Shown here one piece after another: positions 28,180-37,006 of a DNA stretch of 64,000 bases. The position numbers and the translations under genes are program-made. Positions within the stretch are counted from its first letter, which is position 1. Each line of letters begins with the position of its first letter. This stretch comes from Bacillus tianshenii (lineage in GTDB: Bacteria; Bacillota; Bacilli; Bacillales; Bacillaceae_N), in NCBI GenBank assembly GCA_020524525.2, contig CP129018.1, positions 2,608,115 through 2,672,114 on the forward strand. Reading direction: 5' to 3'. The notes under the pieces were generated by a model. That model saw only the letters and a list, made by a program, of their open reading frames with translations, had not been told where the DNA came from and did no database searches.

Positions 28180-29187
28180 TTAATAATCAATCTTCATATC
28201 TCCAAATTTAATAAGGCCTGCTTTCCTCATTAATTCTGATAATACCAAACTTATCAATGCCGGACCAATGATGTGCAATGTGAGAACCTTGAAAAGAACA
28301 TCCATTGAAAAACCCATTACTGTAAATGTCATAATCTGTCCAACAACCCCACTTGTTCCCATACCAGCTCCAGAAGCATTGTTTACCATATCAAACCAAA
28401 CCGTAGCAAAAGGAGCTAATATTGCACCTGCAACTGTTGGTGGTATAAGGATAATTGGATTACGTACAATATTTGGCACTTGAAGCATTGATGTCCCAAT
28501 TCCTTGCGCCACGAATCCACCAAACCCATTCTCACGATAACTGCTAACCGCAAAGCCAATCATTTGCGCAGCACACCCTACTGTAGCGGCACCTGCTGCA
28601 AGACCATTCAAATCAAGCATCAGCGCAATTGCCACACTAGAAATCGGTGCGGTCAACGCCCATCCCATCAAAACAGCTACAATAATCCCCATTAGAAATG
28701 GCCGTAGTTCTGTCGCCCACATAATCCAAGCACCAAACGCTTCCATAAACTTTGCAATACTCGGACCAATTAATGCTGCAGCTATAAAACCAACTGCAAT
28801 TGTGACAAATGGCGTGACAATAATATCAATTTTCGTTTCCTTACTAACGATCTTTCCAAATTCACTAGAAAGAAGTGCAGCTGCATAGCTTCCAGCAGGA
28901 CCGCCAAGCTCTGCACCTGCTCCCCCTGTAATAATAGAGGCAAAGATTACAAGTGGTGGTGCATTCAAACCGTAAGCAACAGCACCTCCGATAGCAGGAC
29001 CCATCATCCCCATTGCGAATTTACCCATATCTACAAAAAATGGGAAATGCAATTGCTCACCGATTGTTTTAATAATTAAGCCGATAATTAATGATGAAAA
29101 CAAACCAAGTGCCATAAAACTTAATGCCTTCACAAAATAATCTTTTGCTGATAGCGTGACACCTTTCCTTTGCAAAAAGCCCTTCAT
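28180..29187 (-). CDS. Orphan PTS EIIC-like membrane protein (PTS_EIIC_2 type)
   Basis: 335 residues, about 9-10 hydrophobic helices. It resembles the PTS_EIIC_2 family of stand-alone EIIC-like proteins. Gly/Ala-rich stretches such as GGAGAELGGPAGSYAAALLSSEFGK and LTAPISSVAIALMLDLNGLAAGAATVGCAAQMIG are typical. No EIIA, EIIB or sugar-specific enzyme gene is nearby, so classical phosphotransferase transport cannot be inferred. It may be a transporter or a membrane sensor. It is 15 bp upstream of ytpP, suggesting an operon. Confidence 0.8.
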   Translation of the reverse strand: MKGFLQRKGVTLSAKDYFVKALSFMALGLFSSLIIGLIIKTIGEQLHFPFFVDMGKFAMGMMGPAIGGAVAYGLNAPPLVIFASIITGGAGAELGGPAGSYAAALLSSEFGKIVSKETKIDIIVTPFVTIAVGFIAAALIGPSIAKFMEAFGAWIMWATELRPFLMGIIVAVLMGWALTAPISSVAIALMLDLNGLAAGAATVGCAAQMIGFAVSSYRENGFGGFVAQGIGTSMLQVPNIVRNPIILIPPTVAGAILAPFATVWFDMVNNASGAGMGTSGVVGQIMTFTVMGFSMDVLFKVLTLHIIGPALISLVLSELMRKAGLIKFGDMKIDY

Positions 29188-29306
29188 TTCCTGCTCTCCT
29201 CCTACATCTCATTCCTCTGTCATATATTCTCCTATTTCTAACACAATTAGTTTAGTGTCTTTTTTGACATATGTAAAGACAGGTGGAGTTTACACATACA
29301 ACATAG

Positions 29307-29337
29307 AAAAAAGGAGTCTAACGTTAGACTCCTTTTT
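29307..29337 (-). terminator. Terminator of the lipoprotein gene
   Basis: A perfect 15-bp palindrome (29308-29322 with 29323-29337), so the functional loop is 4 bases. It ends in poly-T on the minus strand and overlaps the stop codon. Confidence 0.85.
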
Positions 29338-29893
29338 AAGCGTTCGATTCAGTTTTACTTTCAGTTGGATTGTTTTGTTCAGATGGTTGATCCTTAATGA
29401 CAACAGACTCAGCAACCTGCATCATCAGCTTAGCATCAGCCACCATATCAGAAGCAGTTGTTTCAGCGGTAAGTTTCACGCCGCCTACCCCTACTACTAA
29501 TTCATATTTCTCCTCTTTTAGCGAATCAACAATTAAATATGCTAATTGCTCGCCTTCCTCCCACGTTTTGTCGAGAATGACATTACGGTCTTCGGCTGCT
29601 TCTTTATAGAGGTTATCACTCTTTGCGTTTTCATTCGGGTTTACAAAAAGAATAATGTTAGTTTTCCCCTTCGAAAAAACAATATTATAGTCGTCTTGTT
29701 CAACAATCGAAAATTCGATAGGCATATAATACTCAAATGCGTCTTTCTCCTTGTTTCTTGCAAGAGTATCCGCTTTCAATACTTCTTGAACAGCCGTTTC
29801 TGTTTCTGTGAGTGCCTCTTCCTCTGAAGCAGAGCATGCAGCTAACAGTACGACAGTCATAAATAAGATGGCATATTTATAGAAACGTTTCAC
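29336..29893 (-). CDS. Small lipoprotein of unknown function
   Basis: 185 residues. The GTG at 29893 has a perfect AGGAGG at 8 bases. It gives a signal peptide (KRFYKYAILFMTVVLLAAC) with lipobox and acylated Cys20. The longer ORF starting at 29917 would hide the signal sequence. The mature protein is acidic, with one globular region (FSIVEQDDYNIVFSKGKTNIILFVNPNE and following) and a polar, disordered Ser/Thr/Glu tail. It is expected on the outer face of the membrane. I do not recognise a named domain. Confidence 0.8.
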   Translation of the reverse strand: MKRFYKYAILFMTVVLLAACSASEEEALTETETAVQEVLKADTLARNKEKDAFEYYMPIEFSIVEQDDYNIVFSKGKTNIILFVNPNENAKSDNLYKEAAEDRNVILDKTWEEGEQLAYLIVDSLKEEKYELVVGVGGVKLTAETTASDMVADAKLMMQVAESVVIKDQPSEQNNPTESKTESNA

Positions 29894-30093
29894 CTTAAAG
29901 TCCTCCTGTTTTGCCAAAACTTCTATCTTCTATATTACATTCGTCAGAATATTTGACAAGACATACAGACGAATTTGCTTAATCAATTTTTTAATAATGT
30001 TTAAAAAATTGCCAGCCAGGGTAAAACATGTGAGGAACATCTGAAAAAAGTATGGAGGTTCTTACTTCCATTAAGCAAGCAGGAGGAGAAAAA

Positions 30094-30540
30094 ATGGAAC
30101 TAATTGTCTATCTAGCAGGCCAAATTCACGATGATTGGCGAAACGAAATTAAACAAAAAGCAAAAGACATGCAACTACCAATTCACTTTGTCGGACCGAT
30201 GGAAAATCATGACCGTTCCGATAATATTGGAGAAGAGATTCTTGGCAAACAGCCAAATTCTATTATTAAGGATGACGCTGCTTCTGATATTAATAACTTC
30301 CGTACAGAAGTTCTTTTGAATAAATCTGATGCAGTGATCGCTTTATTTGGAGAACAATATAAACAGTGGAATACGGCGATGGACGCTAGCGCTGCCCTAA
30401 CAATGAATAAGCCACTTATTATTGTCCGTCCACAAGCTCTTCACCATCCCCTTAAGGAACTCTCTAATAAAGCAAATGTAACGGTTGAAACAACTGACCA
30501 AGCATTGAAAGTTTTATCTTATATATTTGAAACAGCTTAA
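30094..30540 (+). CDS. ytoQ: YtoQ family protein
   Basis: 148 residues. It belongs to the YtoQ family (Pfam YtoQ), which resembles nucleoside 2-deoxyribosyltransferase folds: MELIVYLAGQIHDDWR at the start, FRTEVLLNKSDAVIALFGEQYKQWNTAMDASAALTMNKPLIIVRP in the middle. Substrate unknown. The ATG at 30094 has GGAGGAG 5-6 bases upstream; the longer ORF from 30052 lacks a ribosome binding site. Monocistronic on the plus strand. Confidence 0.87.
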   Translation: MELIVYLAGQIHDDWRNEIKQKAKDMQLPIHFVGPMENHDRSDNIGEEILGKQPNSIIKDDAASDINNFRTEVLLNKSDAVIALFGEQYKQWNTAMDASAALTMNKPLIIVRPQALHHPLKELSNKANVTVETTDQALKVLSYIFETA

Positions 30541-30574
30541 GGACTTCCGCTACTTGCGGAGTCCTTTTGTTTTT
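30539..30574. terminator. Bidirectional terminator, ytoQ / DUF84 gene
   Basis: Stem of 30539-30550 with 30556-30566 with one bulge, followed by TTTTGTTTTT on the plus strand. The hairpin includes the last codons of the convergent gene. Confidence 0.75.
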
Positions 30575-31077
30575 AACTGATACGAATACTGCCCAGCAAG
30601 TAATTTTACAACATGGATGAACATCTCACTACGGTCAATGTAACCATCTGTAAAAATCCCGACAGCCCCTTGCTTCGAACGGACATCATGTAACTTTGTG
30701 TAAGCATCCATTACTTGTGCTAATTCCTTCCCAGCACGCACGCCCTCAGCTACTTCTTCAGGAAGCATGATTCTTGCCCCGCCTGCAGCAACAATAATTC
30801 CACTCTGGTCGACTAATGCTCCCCAATTGCAAAGATACATTCCTTCGTTTGTATCAATAACGCCTCCTTCAAGACCAATCCCAACATCAGCCTTACCTTT
30901 TTCCAAGGCATGACGAGCACGATTCTTCGCACCTTGTAAGGTCTCTCCATCAGACATTGGTTGCTCTGCCACATCAGATGGGACATTTACCGTTGTAACG
31001 ACCATATCTTCATTTGAAAAAACGGTTTCAACCGCATGAACTTTTGTCCGATTCTCAGAACCAATTGCAATTTTCAT
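30550..31077 (-). CDS. DUF84 / YjjX-type inosine-xanthosine triphosphatase
   Basis: 175 residues. It belongs to the NTPase family that hydrolyses non-canonical (deoxy)ITP and XTP to clean the nucleotide pool. The N-terminal MKIAIGSENRTKVHAVETVF, the GAKNRARHALEKGKADVGIGLEGGV core and SKQGAVGIFTDGYIDRSEM are diagnostic. The ATG at 31077 has GGAGG 7 bases upstream and was preferred to 31098. Confidence 0.88.
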   Translation of the reverse strand: MKIAIGSENRTKVHAVETVFSNEDMVVTTVNVPSDVAEQPMSDGETLQGAKNRARHALEKGKADVGIGLEGGVIDTNEGMYLCNWGALVDQSGIIVAAGGARIMLPEEVAEGVRAGKELAQVMDAYTKLHDVRSKQGAVGIFTDGYIDRSEMFIHVVKLLAGQYSYQLKTKGLRK

Positions 31078-31111
31078 CACTAATCCTCCAATTTTCACCT
31101 TAAGTAGAAGA

Positions 31112-31135
31112 AAGCTGCCGCTTTTGCGACAGCTT
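31112..31135 (-). terminator. Hairpin between ytoP and the DUF84 gene
   Basis: A 10-bp stem with one mismatch (31112-31121 with 31126-31135) and a TTTT loop. The minus-strand tail is only moderately T-rich, so read-through into the DUF84 gene is possible. Confidence 0.55.
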
Positions 31136-31146
31136 CTTCGTTGAGC

Positions 31147-32220
31147 TTAGCTATTTTGACGAATCGTCTCAATTGTTGTTTTATCTGTCTTCTTCACTAA
31201 TTTTACAAGCAGCTCTTTCGCTGCTGCGTAATCATCTACATGAATAATGGAAGCAGCTGTATGAATGTAGCGAGAGCAAATTCCAATAACAGCGGATGGT
31301 ACGCCGCTATTTGTAAGGTGGACACGTCCAGCATCGGTGCCGCCTTGAGAAACAAAGTATTGATATGGAATCTCTTCACTTTCCGCTGTATCCAAAATAA
31401 ATTCACGGATGCCACGATGAGTAACCATCGACCGGTCTAGAATGCGCAACAATGCCCCTTTACCTAGCTGCCCAAACTCGGTCTTATTACCTGAAGCATC
31501 ATTTGCAGGACTCGCATCAAGGGCATAAAAAATATCTGGCTTAATCATATTTGCTGCAGTTTGAGCACCACGTAAGCCAACCTCTTCTTGAACTGTTGCT
31601 CCTGAATAAAGCATATTTGGAAGGCTTTCACCTTTTAATTCTTTTAATAACTCAATGGCTAAACCACAGCCGTAGCGGTTATCCCACGCTTTCGCCATTA
31701 TTTTCTTCTCATTTGCCATCGGTGTAAACGGACAAATCGGAACAATTTGTTGACCAGGCATGATGCCAATCCTTTCGGCATCTTCACGGTCATCTGCCCC
31801 AATATCAATCATCATATTTTTAATTTGCATCGGCTTTTTTCGCTGTGCTTCTGATAATAGATGAGGAGGTGTTGACGCAATTACCCCAACAATCGGACCG
31901 TTATCTGTCATAATTTGAACGCGCTGAGCCAGCATAACTTGACTCCACCAGCCTCCAAGTGTTTGAAAACGAATCATACCATTATCCGTAATCTTTGTTA
32001 CCATAAAGCCAACTTCATCCATATGACCTGCAACCATAACACGCGGTCCGTTTTCATCACCTTTTTTCACACCGAAAACGCTGCCAAGACGGTCTTGAAT
32101 GATTTCATCAGAAACCTTTTCAAGCTCCCCCTTCATAAATTTTCGCATATCATGTTCAAAGCCTGGTGCTCCTTGTAATTCAGTCAATGTTTGAAAAAGC
32201 TGTAATGTCTCGTTATTCAT
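31147..32220 (-). CDS. ytoP: M42-family aminopeptidase/endoglucanase-like peptidase YtoP
   Basis: 357 residues, a cytoplasmic zinc/cobalt aminopeptidase of the M42 family. Metal and catalytic residues are visible in order: AGHMDEVGF (His), [11 protein letters not shown] (bridging Asp), [10 protein letters not shown] (catalytic and metal Glu), ALDASPAND (Asp) and [15 protein letters not shown] (His). GAGAGG precedes the ATG. Confidence 0.92.
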   Translation of the reverse strand: MNNETLQLFQTLTELQGAPGFEHDMRKFMKGELEKVSDEIIQDRLGSVFGVKKGDENGPRVMVAGHMDEVGFMVTKITDNGMIRFQTLGGWWSQVMLAQRVQIMTDNGPIVGVIASTPPHLLSEAQRKKPMQIKNMMIDIGADDREDAERIGIMPGQQIVPICPFTPMANEKKIMAKAWDNRYGCGLAIELLKELKGESLPNMLYSGATVQEEVGLRGAQTAANMIKPDIFYALDASPANDASGNKTEFGQLGKGALLRILDRSMVTHRGIREFILDTAESEEIPYQYFVSQGGTDAGRVHLTNSGVPSAVIGICSRYIHTAASIIHVDDYAAAKELLVKLVKKTDKTTIETIRQNS

Positions 32221-32431
32221 TCTTCACAACCTCTCATTCATAAGGATTTGTATGTATGAATTAAATTTATTTTCTACAATAACTATTGTACAGAACGTTA
32301 CAAGTTGTTTCCACTTTCAATTCAGAATCAAAATTCATGTAATTCTGTTTATTGTGTACTATAATGAAAAGATAAGCAGCTTTTTAAAAAACAAGTTGAC
32401 TCCAAAAACCTTTGGTATGGGAGGAATTTGA

Positions 32432-32746
32432 ATGAAATTCAGAAATTTTTTAGTTGGTGCAAGTATCGGTTTTGCTTCTGCATTAATGGTTGCAAAAAAA
32501 CTTGATGAACAATTTATTTCTCCAGAAAAAGCCTTGAAATATGCGAAAGATGCTTTTAAAGAAAAAGGACCAGTAGATGGTGCATGGGTACATATGGAAC
32601 CAGAGCAAGTCTCGAAATTCGATATGACCTACAATGTCTATCGCGGTGGAATCTCTAGTTCTCTGCACGGCGAATTAAAGCAGTTTGAGTTCCTTGTTGA
32701 CGCAAAATCAGGCACCATTATCGATGTATATGCAAACCCTTCATAA
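32432..32746 (+). CDS. ytzB: YtzB: small PepSY-domain protein
   Basis: 104 residues with a short hydrophobic N-terminus (FLVGASIGFASALMVAKKL) that is either a signal anchor or an uncleaved signal peptide. A PepSY-like domain follows: SPEKALKYAKDAFKEKGPVDGAWVHM and QFEFLVDAKSGTIIDVYANPS. PepSY modules are thought to inhibit proteases or bind ligands at the cell surface. A GGGAGGA Shine-Dalgarno supports the ATG. Its own terminator follows. Confidence 0.85.
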   Translation: MKFRNFLVGASIGFASALMVAKKLDEQFISPEKALKYAKDAFKEKGPVDGAWVHMEPEQVSKFDMTYNVYRGGISSSLHGELKQFEFLVDAKSGTIIDVYANPS

Positions 32747-32754
32747 TAGTACGC

Positions 32755-32787
32755 GGGTGAATAACAACTGTTGTTCACCCTTTTTTT
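32755..32787 (+). terminator. Terminator of ytzB
   Basis: Interrupted stem (GGGTG 32755-32759 with CACCC 32776-32780, plus AACAA/TTGTT inside) followed by seven T residues. Confidence 0.85.
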
Positions 32788-32859
32788 ATAAAAAATTGTC
32801 AAAATAGTCACATTTATTTGTTAAAATGAAACTGTTGGAATACACAGGGGGGAATATAA

Positions 32860-33753
32860 ATGGAAAACAAACATCCTTGGTATGTACTTTCATATCCGAT
32901 GGGCAGTGAAGCTTCTGTACTGCGCAACAGCCTTGAAGAATTGAACAACGTACCTGAGAACGGTATTGCTGTATTACCTGAATATGTAGCTTATACACAA
33001 GAGCAAGCAGAAATTGCACTACAGCAATTAAAAGAAACAGCGGTTGCTAAAAAGGTTAGTATCATCACTACATTAAACATTGTGCCGGTTGACTTGCCAC
33101 ACATGGAAGACAACCAGAACTACAACACACTCGTTATCATCACAAAAGACGGCAAGGTTCATACACCGCAGGCAAAAATTACACCACAGTCCTTCGAGCG
33201 CAAGCAATATGACGAGAAATTCCCAAAGATGAATGTAGGGGACTACAACTATTTAAATAAGGTGCAGCTTCAGATTAATGGGGAAGTGAAAACAGCCCTC
33301 TTTGTCATTTGTTCTGATGTTTACACGCTAATGGCTGGGGTTGAAAAGGTGCAAGACTTACAAGCAGACATATGTGTTGTACCAGGGAATTTTGGAAACG
33401 GAGCACAAGAAGCTGTTAGACGTGTACTTAACCGCTTCCGCAGTGCAGGAATCTTCCAAACAACAATCTTTTCAAATCCTTATCAACATTTGAAAAAGCC
33501 TGGCCAAACACCACTAGTGCAAAAGGCTTGTGATTATGAAGAGCGGGCAGAAGGTATTCCGTTCTCTCTAACAGACTGGGAACGCGTTCAACTTCTTAAG
33601 CATAATGTGCTCATTTATCCGGATGACCAAGTTCCAAGCTTTGTACATATGGCAAACTTAACAACGATGGACGAAGGCAGAATGACAGTCGGCATGAGCC
33701 GGTTTGAAGTGAATGTACAAGTTGACGAATATCCAAACGTAATCGAACTATAA
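32860..33753 (+). CDS. Carbon-nitrogen hydrolase (nitrilase) family protein
   Basis: 297 residues. A nitrilase-superfamily triad can be read in the right order: Glu41 (AVLPEYV), Lys106 (TPQAKITP) and Cys151 (FVICSDVY). The fold is therefore an amidase/nitrilase-like alpha-beta-beta-alpha sandwich. The substrate could be an amide, omega-amidated acid or carbamoyl compound; nothing nearby specifies it. No signal peptide is visible. A GGGGGG-type Shine-Dalgarno precedes the ATG. The gene stands where B. subtilis carries other genes (ytoA/malS region), so it is a local replacement. Confidence 0.75.
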   Translation: MENKHPWYVLSYPMGSEASVLRNSLEELNNVPENGIAVLPEYVAYTQEQAEIALQQLKETAVAKKVSIITTLNIVPVDLPHMEDNQNYNTLVIITKDGKVHTPQAKITPQSFERKQYDEKFPKMNVGDYNYLNKVQLQINGEVKTALFVICSDVYTLMAGVEKVQDLQADICVVPGNFGNGAQEAVRRVLNRFRSAGIFQTTIFSNPYQHLKKPGQTPLVQKACDYEERAEGIPFSLTDWERVQLLKHNVLIYPDDQVPSFVHMANLTTMDEGRMTVGMSRFEVNVQVDEYPNVIEL

Positions 33754-33788
33754 AAAATAGCGGCTCCCCTTAGGGTTGCCGCTATTTT
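33754..33788. terminator. Bidirectional terminator, nitrilase-like / MBL-fold genes
   Basis: An 11-bp perfect stem (33754-33764 with 33778-33788) flanked by A and T runs. Its right arm overlaps the stop codon of the MBL-fold gene. Confidence 0.85.
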
Positions 33789-34723
33789 CTTCGATAATAC
33801 CATTTCCCGCCGCTCATCTCTACTTCACATGCGCCTTGTTCGACGAGGTATTCAAGGTGTGCGACCGTTTCACCAATTGCAAATCGCATTTCATGAACAT
33901 TTAACTGTTCACCAAATAGTTTTAAGCAAAGATTATAAACTGTTTGTGAGCCTTCCAATACATGTAGCAACTTTTCTAATCGTTCTTCATGATGCTCAAC
34001 AATTTCTATAATTCGCTGATTTGCACCTTCAAACGGCTTTCCGTGAGAAGGAATAACATATGTAGCATCTAATTTCTTAACTTTTTCCAAGCTTTGAAAA
34101 TACGTCTTAAGAGGGTTCGGATCGCCATGAAACCAATAGGAAATATTCGGGGTTATTTTCGGCAAAATATGATCCGTCGAAAACAACACACTGTTTTCTT
34201 CATTAAAAAATGAAACAAGTCCATCAGAATGTCCTGGTGTAAAGATTACTTCATACTCATGCGCCCCGAATACAATTTTCTCCCCTTCTTCTAAAAAGCG
34301 ATTCACAGTTGCATGTGGCGTTACAAGTGGTACGAAATCCACTGTATTGCTATGCATTTGTTCAGCAAGCTCCTTTGGAATATCGCAGGTATAGTATTTA
34401 TCAGGAAGAGCATCTATATGCTCCTGATCCCACGAGTAATGAGCTGAGCGTTCGTCTATTTCAGTCATTACGACGTCGGCGCCTGTTAACTCTTGCAGCT
34501 TTCCCACATATCCATAATGATCGGGATGGTAGTGGGTCACAATAATTTCCTCTACCAAGTGTTTTTCAATCCCAGGCGCCCATATCTTCATGGCTGTTTC
34601 GTTATGGAGCCCAGTATCCATAATTTTTATACCGCTTTCCCCAAATCCGATAAAACAATTGACATGATTGAGGCGAAACGGCAAATCAACACGCACCGGT
34701 TGTACAGCTAATTTTTCAAACAT
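33782..34723 (-). CDS. Metallo-beta-lactamase-fold hydrolase
   Basis: 313 residues. The binuclear-zinc motif HxHxDH reads THYHPDHYG (about residues 62-70). Further ligands are in FTPGHSDGLVSFF (His), LFSTDHILP (Asp) and VIPSHGKPF (His). A helical C-terminal domain (about 235-313) follows, as in MBL proteins acting on thioesters, lactones or sulfur compounds. It is cytoplasmic. A GGGAGAA Shine-Dalgarno precedes the ATG. It is next to the catabolic island and could act on CoA thioesters, but this is inference. Confidence 0.85.
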   Translation of the reverse strand: MFEKLAVQPVRVDLPFRLNHVNCFIGFGESGIKIMDTGLHNETAMKIWAPGIEKHLVEEIIVTHYHPDHYGYVGKLQELTGADVVMTEIDERSAHYSWDQEHIDALPDKYYTCDIPKELAEQMHSNTVDFVPLVTPHATVNRFLEEGEKIVFGAHEYEVIFTPGHSDGLVSFFNEENSVLFSTDHILPKITPNISYWFHGDPNPLKTYFQSLEKVKKLDATYVIPSHGKPFEGANQRIIEIVEHHEERLEKLLHVLEGSQTVYNLCLKLFGEQLNVHEMRFAIGETVAHLEYLVEQGACEVEMSGGKWYYRRK

Positions 34724-34835
34724 AACAATTCTCCCTTTGTATCTATCCTATTTACTTGTATACAGGATGTTTCGGGTTTTTCCTGCTTTTCCATAAACAT
34801 TTATCAGCTTTTCTCTTAATCTAAGCAAAACAATT

Positions 34836-34871
34836 AAAAAAAGGCATGCCCCAAGGGGGAGAGGCACGCCT
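34836..34871 (-). terminator. Terminator of the six-gene sigma-54 operon
   Basis: Stem AGGCATGCC (34842-34850) with GGCACGCCT (34863-34871), one G-U mismatch. A run of seven T residues follows on the minus strand. Confidence 0.85.
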
Positions 34872-34881
34872 ATCAAACAAT

Positions 34882-36267
34882 TTAACTAACTTCCTTGTTC
34901 TCAACTGCTTGTTGAGCTGAGGTTGGCTTAACCCAATTGCGTTCAAGAATAAGCCAAAGGACAAGTCCAACACCTAGTCCCCATGCTGCACCTTTTGTTG
35001 CCAGCACAGCTCCAACAATAATCGCTACACCTTTTTGCAAATTTCCTTCTTCTTTTAACAAATCAATTCCGAGGTAGCCGCATAAATATCCTTGAATCAG
35101 CATCGTCAATGCCATCCCAATATTAACACCTGGCTTAAATAACGTAACGATCGGTCCAAGCATAAGCGCAATGCTCATTCCCCAGTAAAGACCTGTCGCA
35201 CCGCCCCAATAGCTGTCAACTTGTTCGCGCTTATTGTTCATGTAACGATTTAAGACAAGCGCTTGCCCGCCAGTCCATTGCGGCCCTGATAGCGGAAGAA
35301 ATGGCATAAAAATGGCTTCTAAGAAGTTGCGGATTGACACAATGATACTATTTCTTGTCGGGCTGAACGTAAGCTTCTCATCTTTGCGTACTTCATCGGC
35401 ACTTTTTAAGAGGGAATTAGCAACGAGTACATCTCCGAAGGCAATAATATAAGCAGCAATAGCTAATGGAAACGCTTTCATAAACATGTCGAAAGAGGGG
35501 ACACCTACAGCAAAGATACTATAAGAGGAAACGATTTCTGTAAATGGTATCGGCACAAAACTCCAAGATAATTCAGGCATCTGTACCTCTCCAATTGTAA
35601 TACCTATTACATATGAGAGGGCAAATGGAATGGCTATCCCAAACTGGGCAATATAACGGAAGAAACCATAGCGTTCACGAAGAGGTGCAGCTGTTTTTGA
35701 AAACATCATAAAGAATCCAAACGCGGCACCTAGTAAAATCGTTACAGGCATTGACCATACACGGCCACCTTCTGCAAATTCACCAAAAATAGCCGCAAAG
35801 CCTGCACCAAGCAATATCCCTGCTTTTAAGGAGATTGGAATCTTATGGACAAGCTTTTCTGCTCCTTTAAATAACCCCATCAGTAAGAAAATCAACGCAA
35901 CCATAATTTGCAAGGCAATGAGTGCTTCAATTCTTGCCTGCCCTTCAGGAAATCCTGTCAAAAACCCTACATACAGTGGAATCCCAGCTGTAATCCAACC
36001 AACAATTGATGGGTCTCCAAACGATGTATGAAGTAAATAGAGAAAATTGTTAATAATAATAAACGCAATTGCGAGCTCAAATGGAATGCCTAGCACATCC
36101 ATCATAATGGCTGATACACCCATTGGCACAACACAGAGAATCGCACCTTGAATCCAATCTGGAAATTCAATTCCATAATGTACGAACGGCAACCTCAGCT
36201 TAAGTGGTCCAAGAGCGGAATGGTGTTCCGCTCCCTCTTCTCTTCGTTTTCCAAAGTAAAATGCCAT
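34882..36267 (-). CDS. Multi-pass transporter, putative NCS2/SulP-like carrier
   Basis: 461 residues with about 12-14 hydrophobic helices. The overall pattern (repeated short Gly/Pro motifs such as GDPSIVGWITAGIPLYVGF and IIAFGDVLVANSLL) resembles the uracil/xanthine-sulfate permease superfamily. I cannot place it in a named subfamily. As last gene of the sigma-54 operon it is the best candidate for uptake of the substrate processed by the other enzymes, probably a carboxylate. GGGGAGGG precedes the ATG. Confidence 0.7.
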   Translation of the reverse strand: MAFYFGKRREEGAEHHSALGPLKLRLPFVHYGIEFPDWIQGAILCVVPMGVSAIMMDVLGIPFELAIAFIIINNFLYLLHTSFGDPSIVGWITAGIPLYVGFLTGFPEGQARIEALIALQIMVALIFLLMGLFKGAEKLVHKIPISLKAGILLGAGFAAIFGEFAEGGRVWSMPVTILLGAAFGFFMMFSKTAAPLRERYGFFRYIAQFGIAIPFALSYVIGITIGEVQMPELSWSFVPIPFTEIVSSYSIFAVGVPSFDMFMKAFPLAIAAYIIAFGDVLVANSLLKSADEVRKDEKLTFSPTRNSIIVSIRNFLEAIFMPFLPLSGPQWTGGQALVLNRYMNNKREQVDSYWGGATGLYWGMSIALMLGPIVTLFKPGVNIGMALTMLIQGYLCGYLGIDLLKEEGNLQKGVAIIVGAVLATKGAAWGLGVGLVLWLILERNWVKPTSAQQAVENKEVS

Positions 36268-36292
36268 ACGTTACCCTCCCCTAATAATTTAT

Positions 36293-37006
36293 TTACAAAG
36301 CAGCTTCGTGCTGTTCTTGAATTGAAGCTTTAAATTTCAATACAGCATCAGTAAATTCGCTACTCTTCTCCAAAATCGCATAATGACCTGCACCCTCGAT
36401 TGTTTCAGTTTGTAAATCAGGCTTAACAGACAGCAATTGTTCTTTTGCATTAGGCGGGACAAGCTTATCTTCAGTTGAAAAGATGGCTAACACAGGAATG
36501 TTCAACTGCTCCAGTGCTGTTTTTCCTTCTCGATATTTTGCACAGCATTCAAAATCATTTACGTTAACAGACATAGCGTTTTTATGAAGCTCAGCTTTCT
36601 CTTCATGCAGTAATTGTTGATCCGCATCTTTAGCATAGGATGCATAAAAGAAGTTATCAGGAAATACCCCAGCTTCAAGCTGCTCTAAGATTTTGGGATG
36701 CACAGGCAATTCATAGTGACTATTAGCAAGGACAAGCCCCTTCACTTTCTCATTTATCGCCGCTAATTCGATCCCGATTAAACCGCCCATTGAATGCCCA
36801 ATGACAATCCCATCCTCATCAATTTCTGAACTACAAACACTAGCAAACTCTTCAATTGTAGACGACATCGGTCTGTTATCCTCATCATGTCCTGGCAGCG
36901 TAAGAATTTTATAGCGTAGCTCACCAAGATATCCTTCAACTCTGCGCCACTTACTGCCCGTTCCACCTGCACCATGAATAAAATAAAGTGTTAATGACTG
37001 TTTCAT
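36293..37006 (-). CDS. Alpha/beta-hydrolase
   Basis: 237 residues with a classical catalytic triad: nucleophile Ser72 in GHSMGG, an Asp in STEDKLVPP and a His in GAGHYAI. The oxyanion region HGAGGTGSKW is at the start. Possible roles are ester or thioester hydrolysis, lactone opening or C-C bond cleavage in the pathway encoded by the operon. Its start overlaps the stop of the acyl-CoA dehydrogenase gene by 4 bases (ATGA), showing translational coupling. No signal peptide. Confidence 0.85.
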   Translation of the reverse strand: MKQSLTLYFIHGAGGTGSKWRRVEGYLGELRYKILTLPGHDEDNRPMSSTIEEFASVCSSEIDEDGIVIGHSMGGLIGIELAAINEKVKGLVLANSHYELPVHPKILEQLEAGVFPDNFFYASYAKDADQQLLHEEKAELHKNAMSVNVNDFECCAKYREGKTALEQLNIPVLAIFSTEDKLVPPNAKEQLLSVKPDLQTETIEGAGHYAILEKSSEFTDAVLKFKASIQEQHEAAL

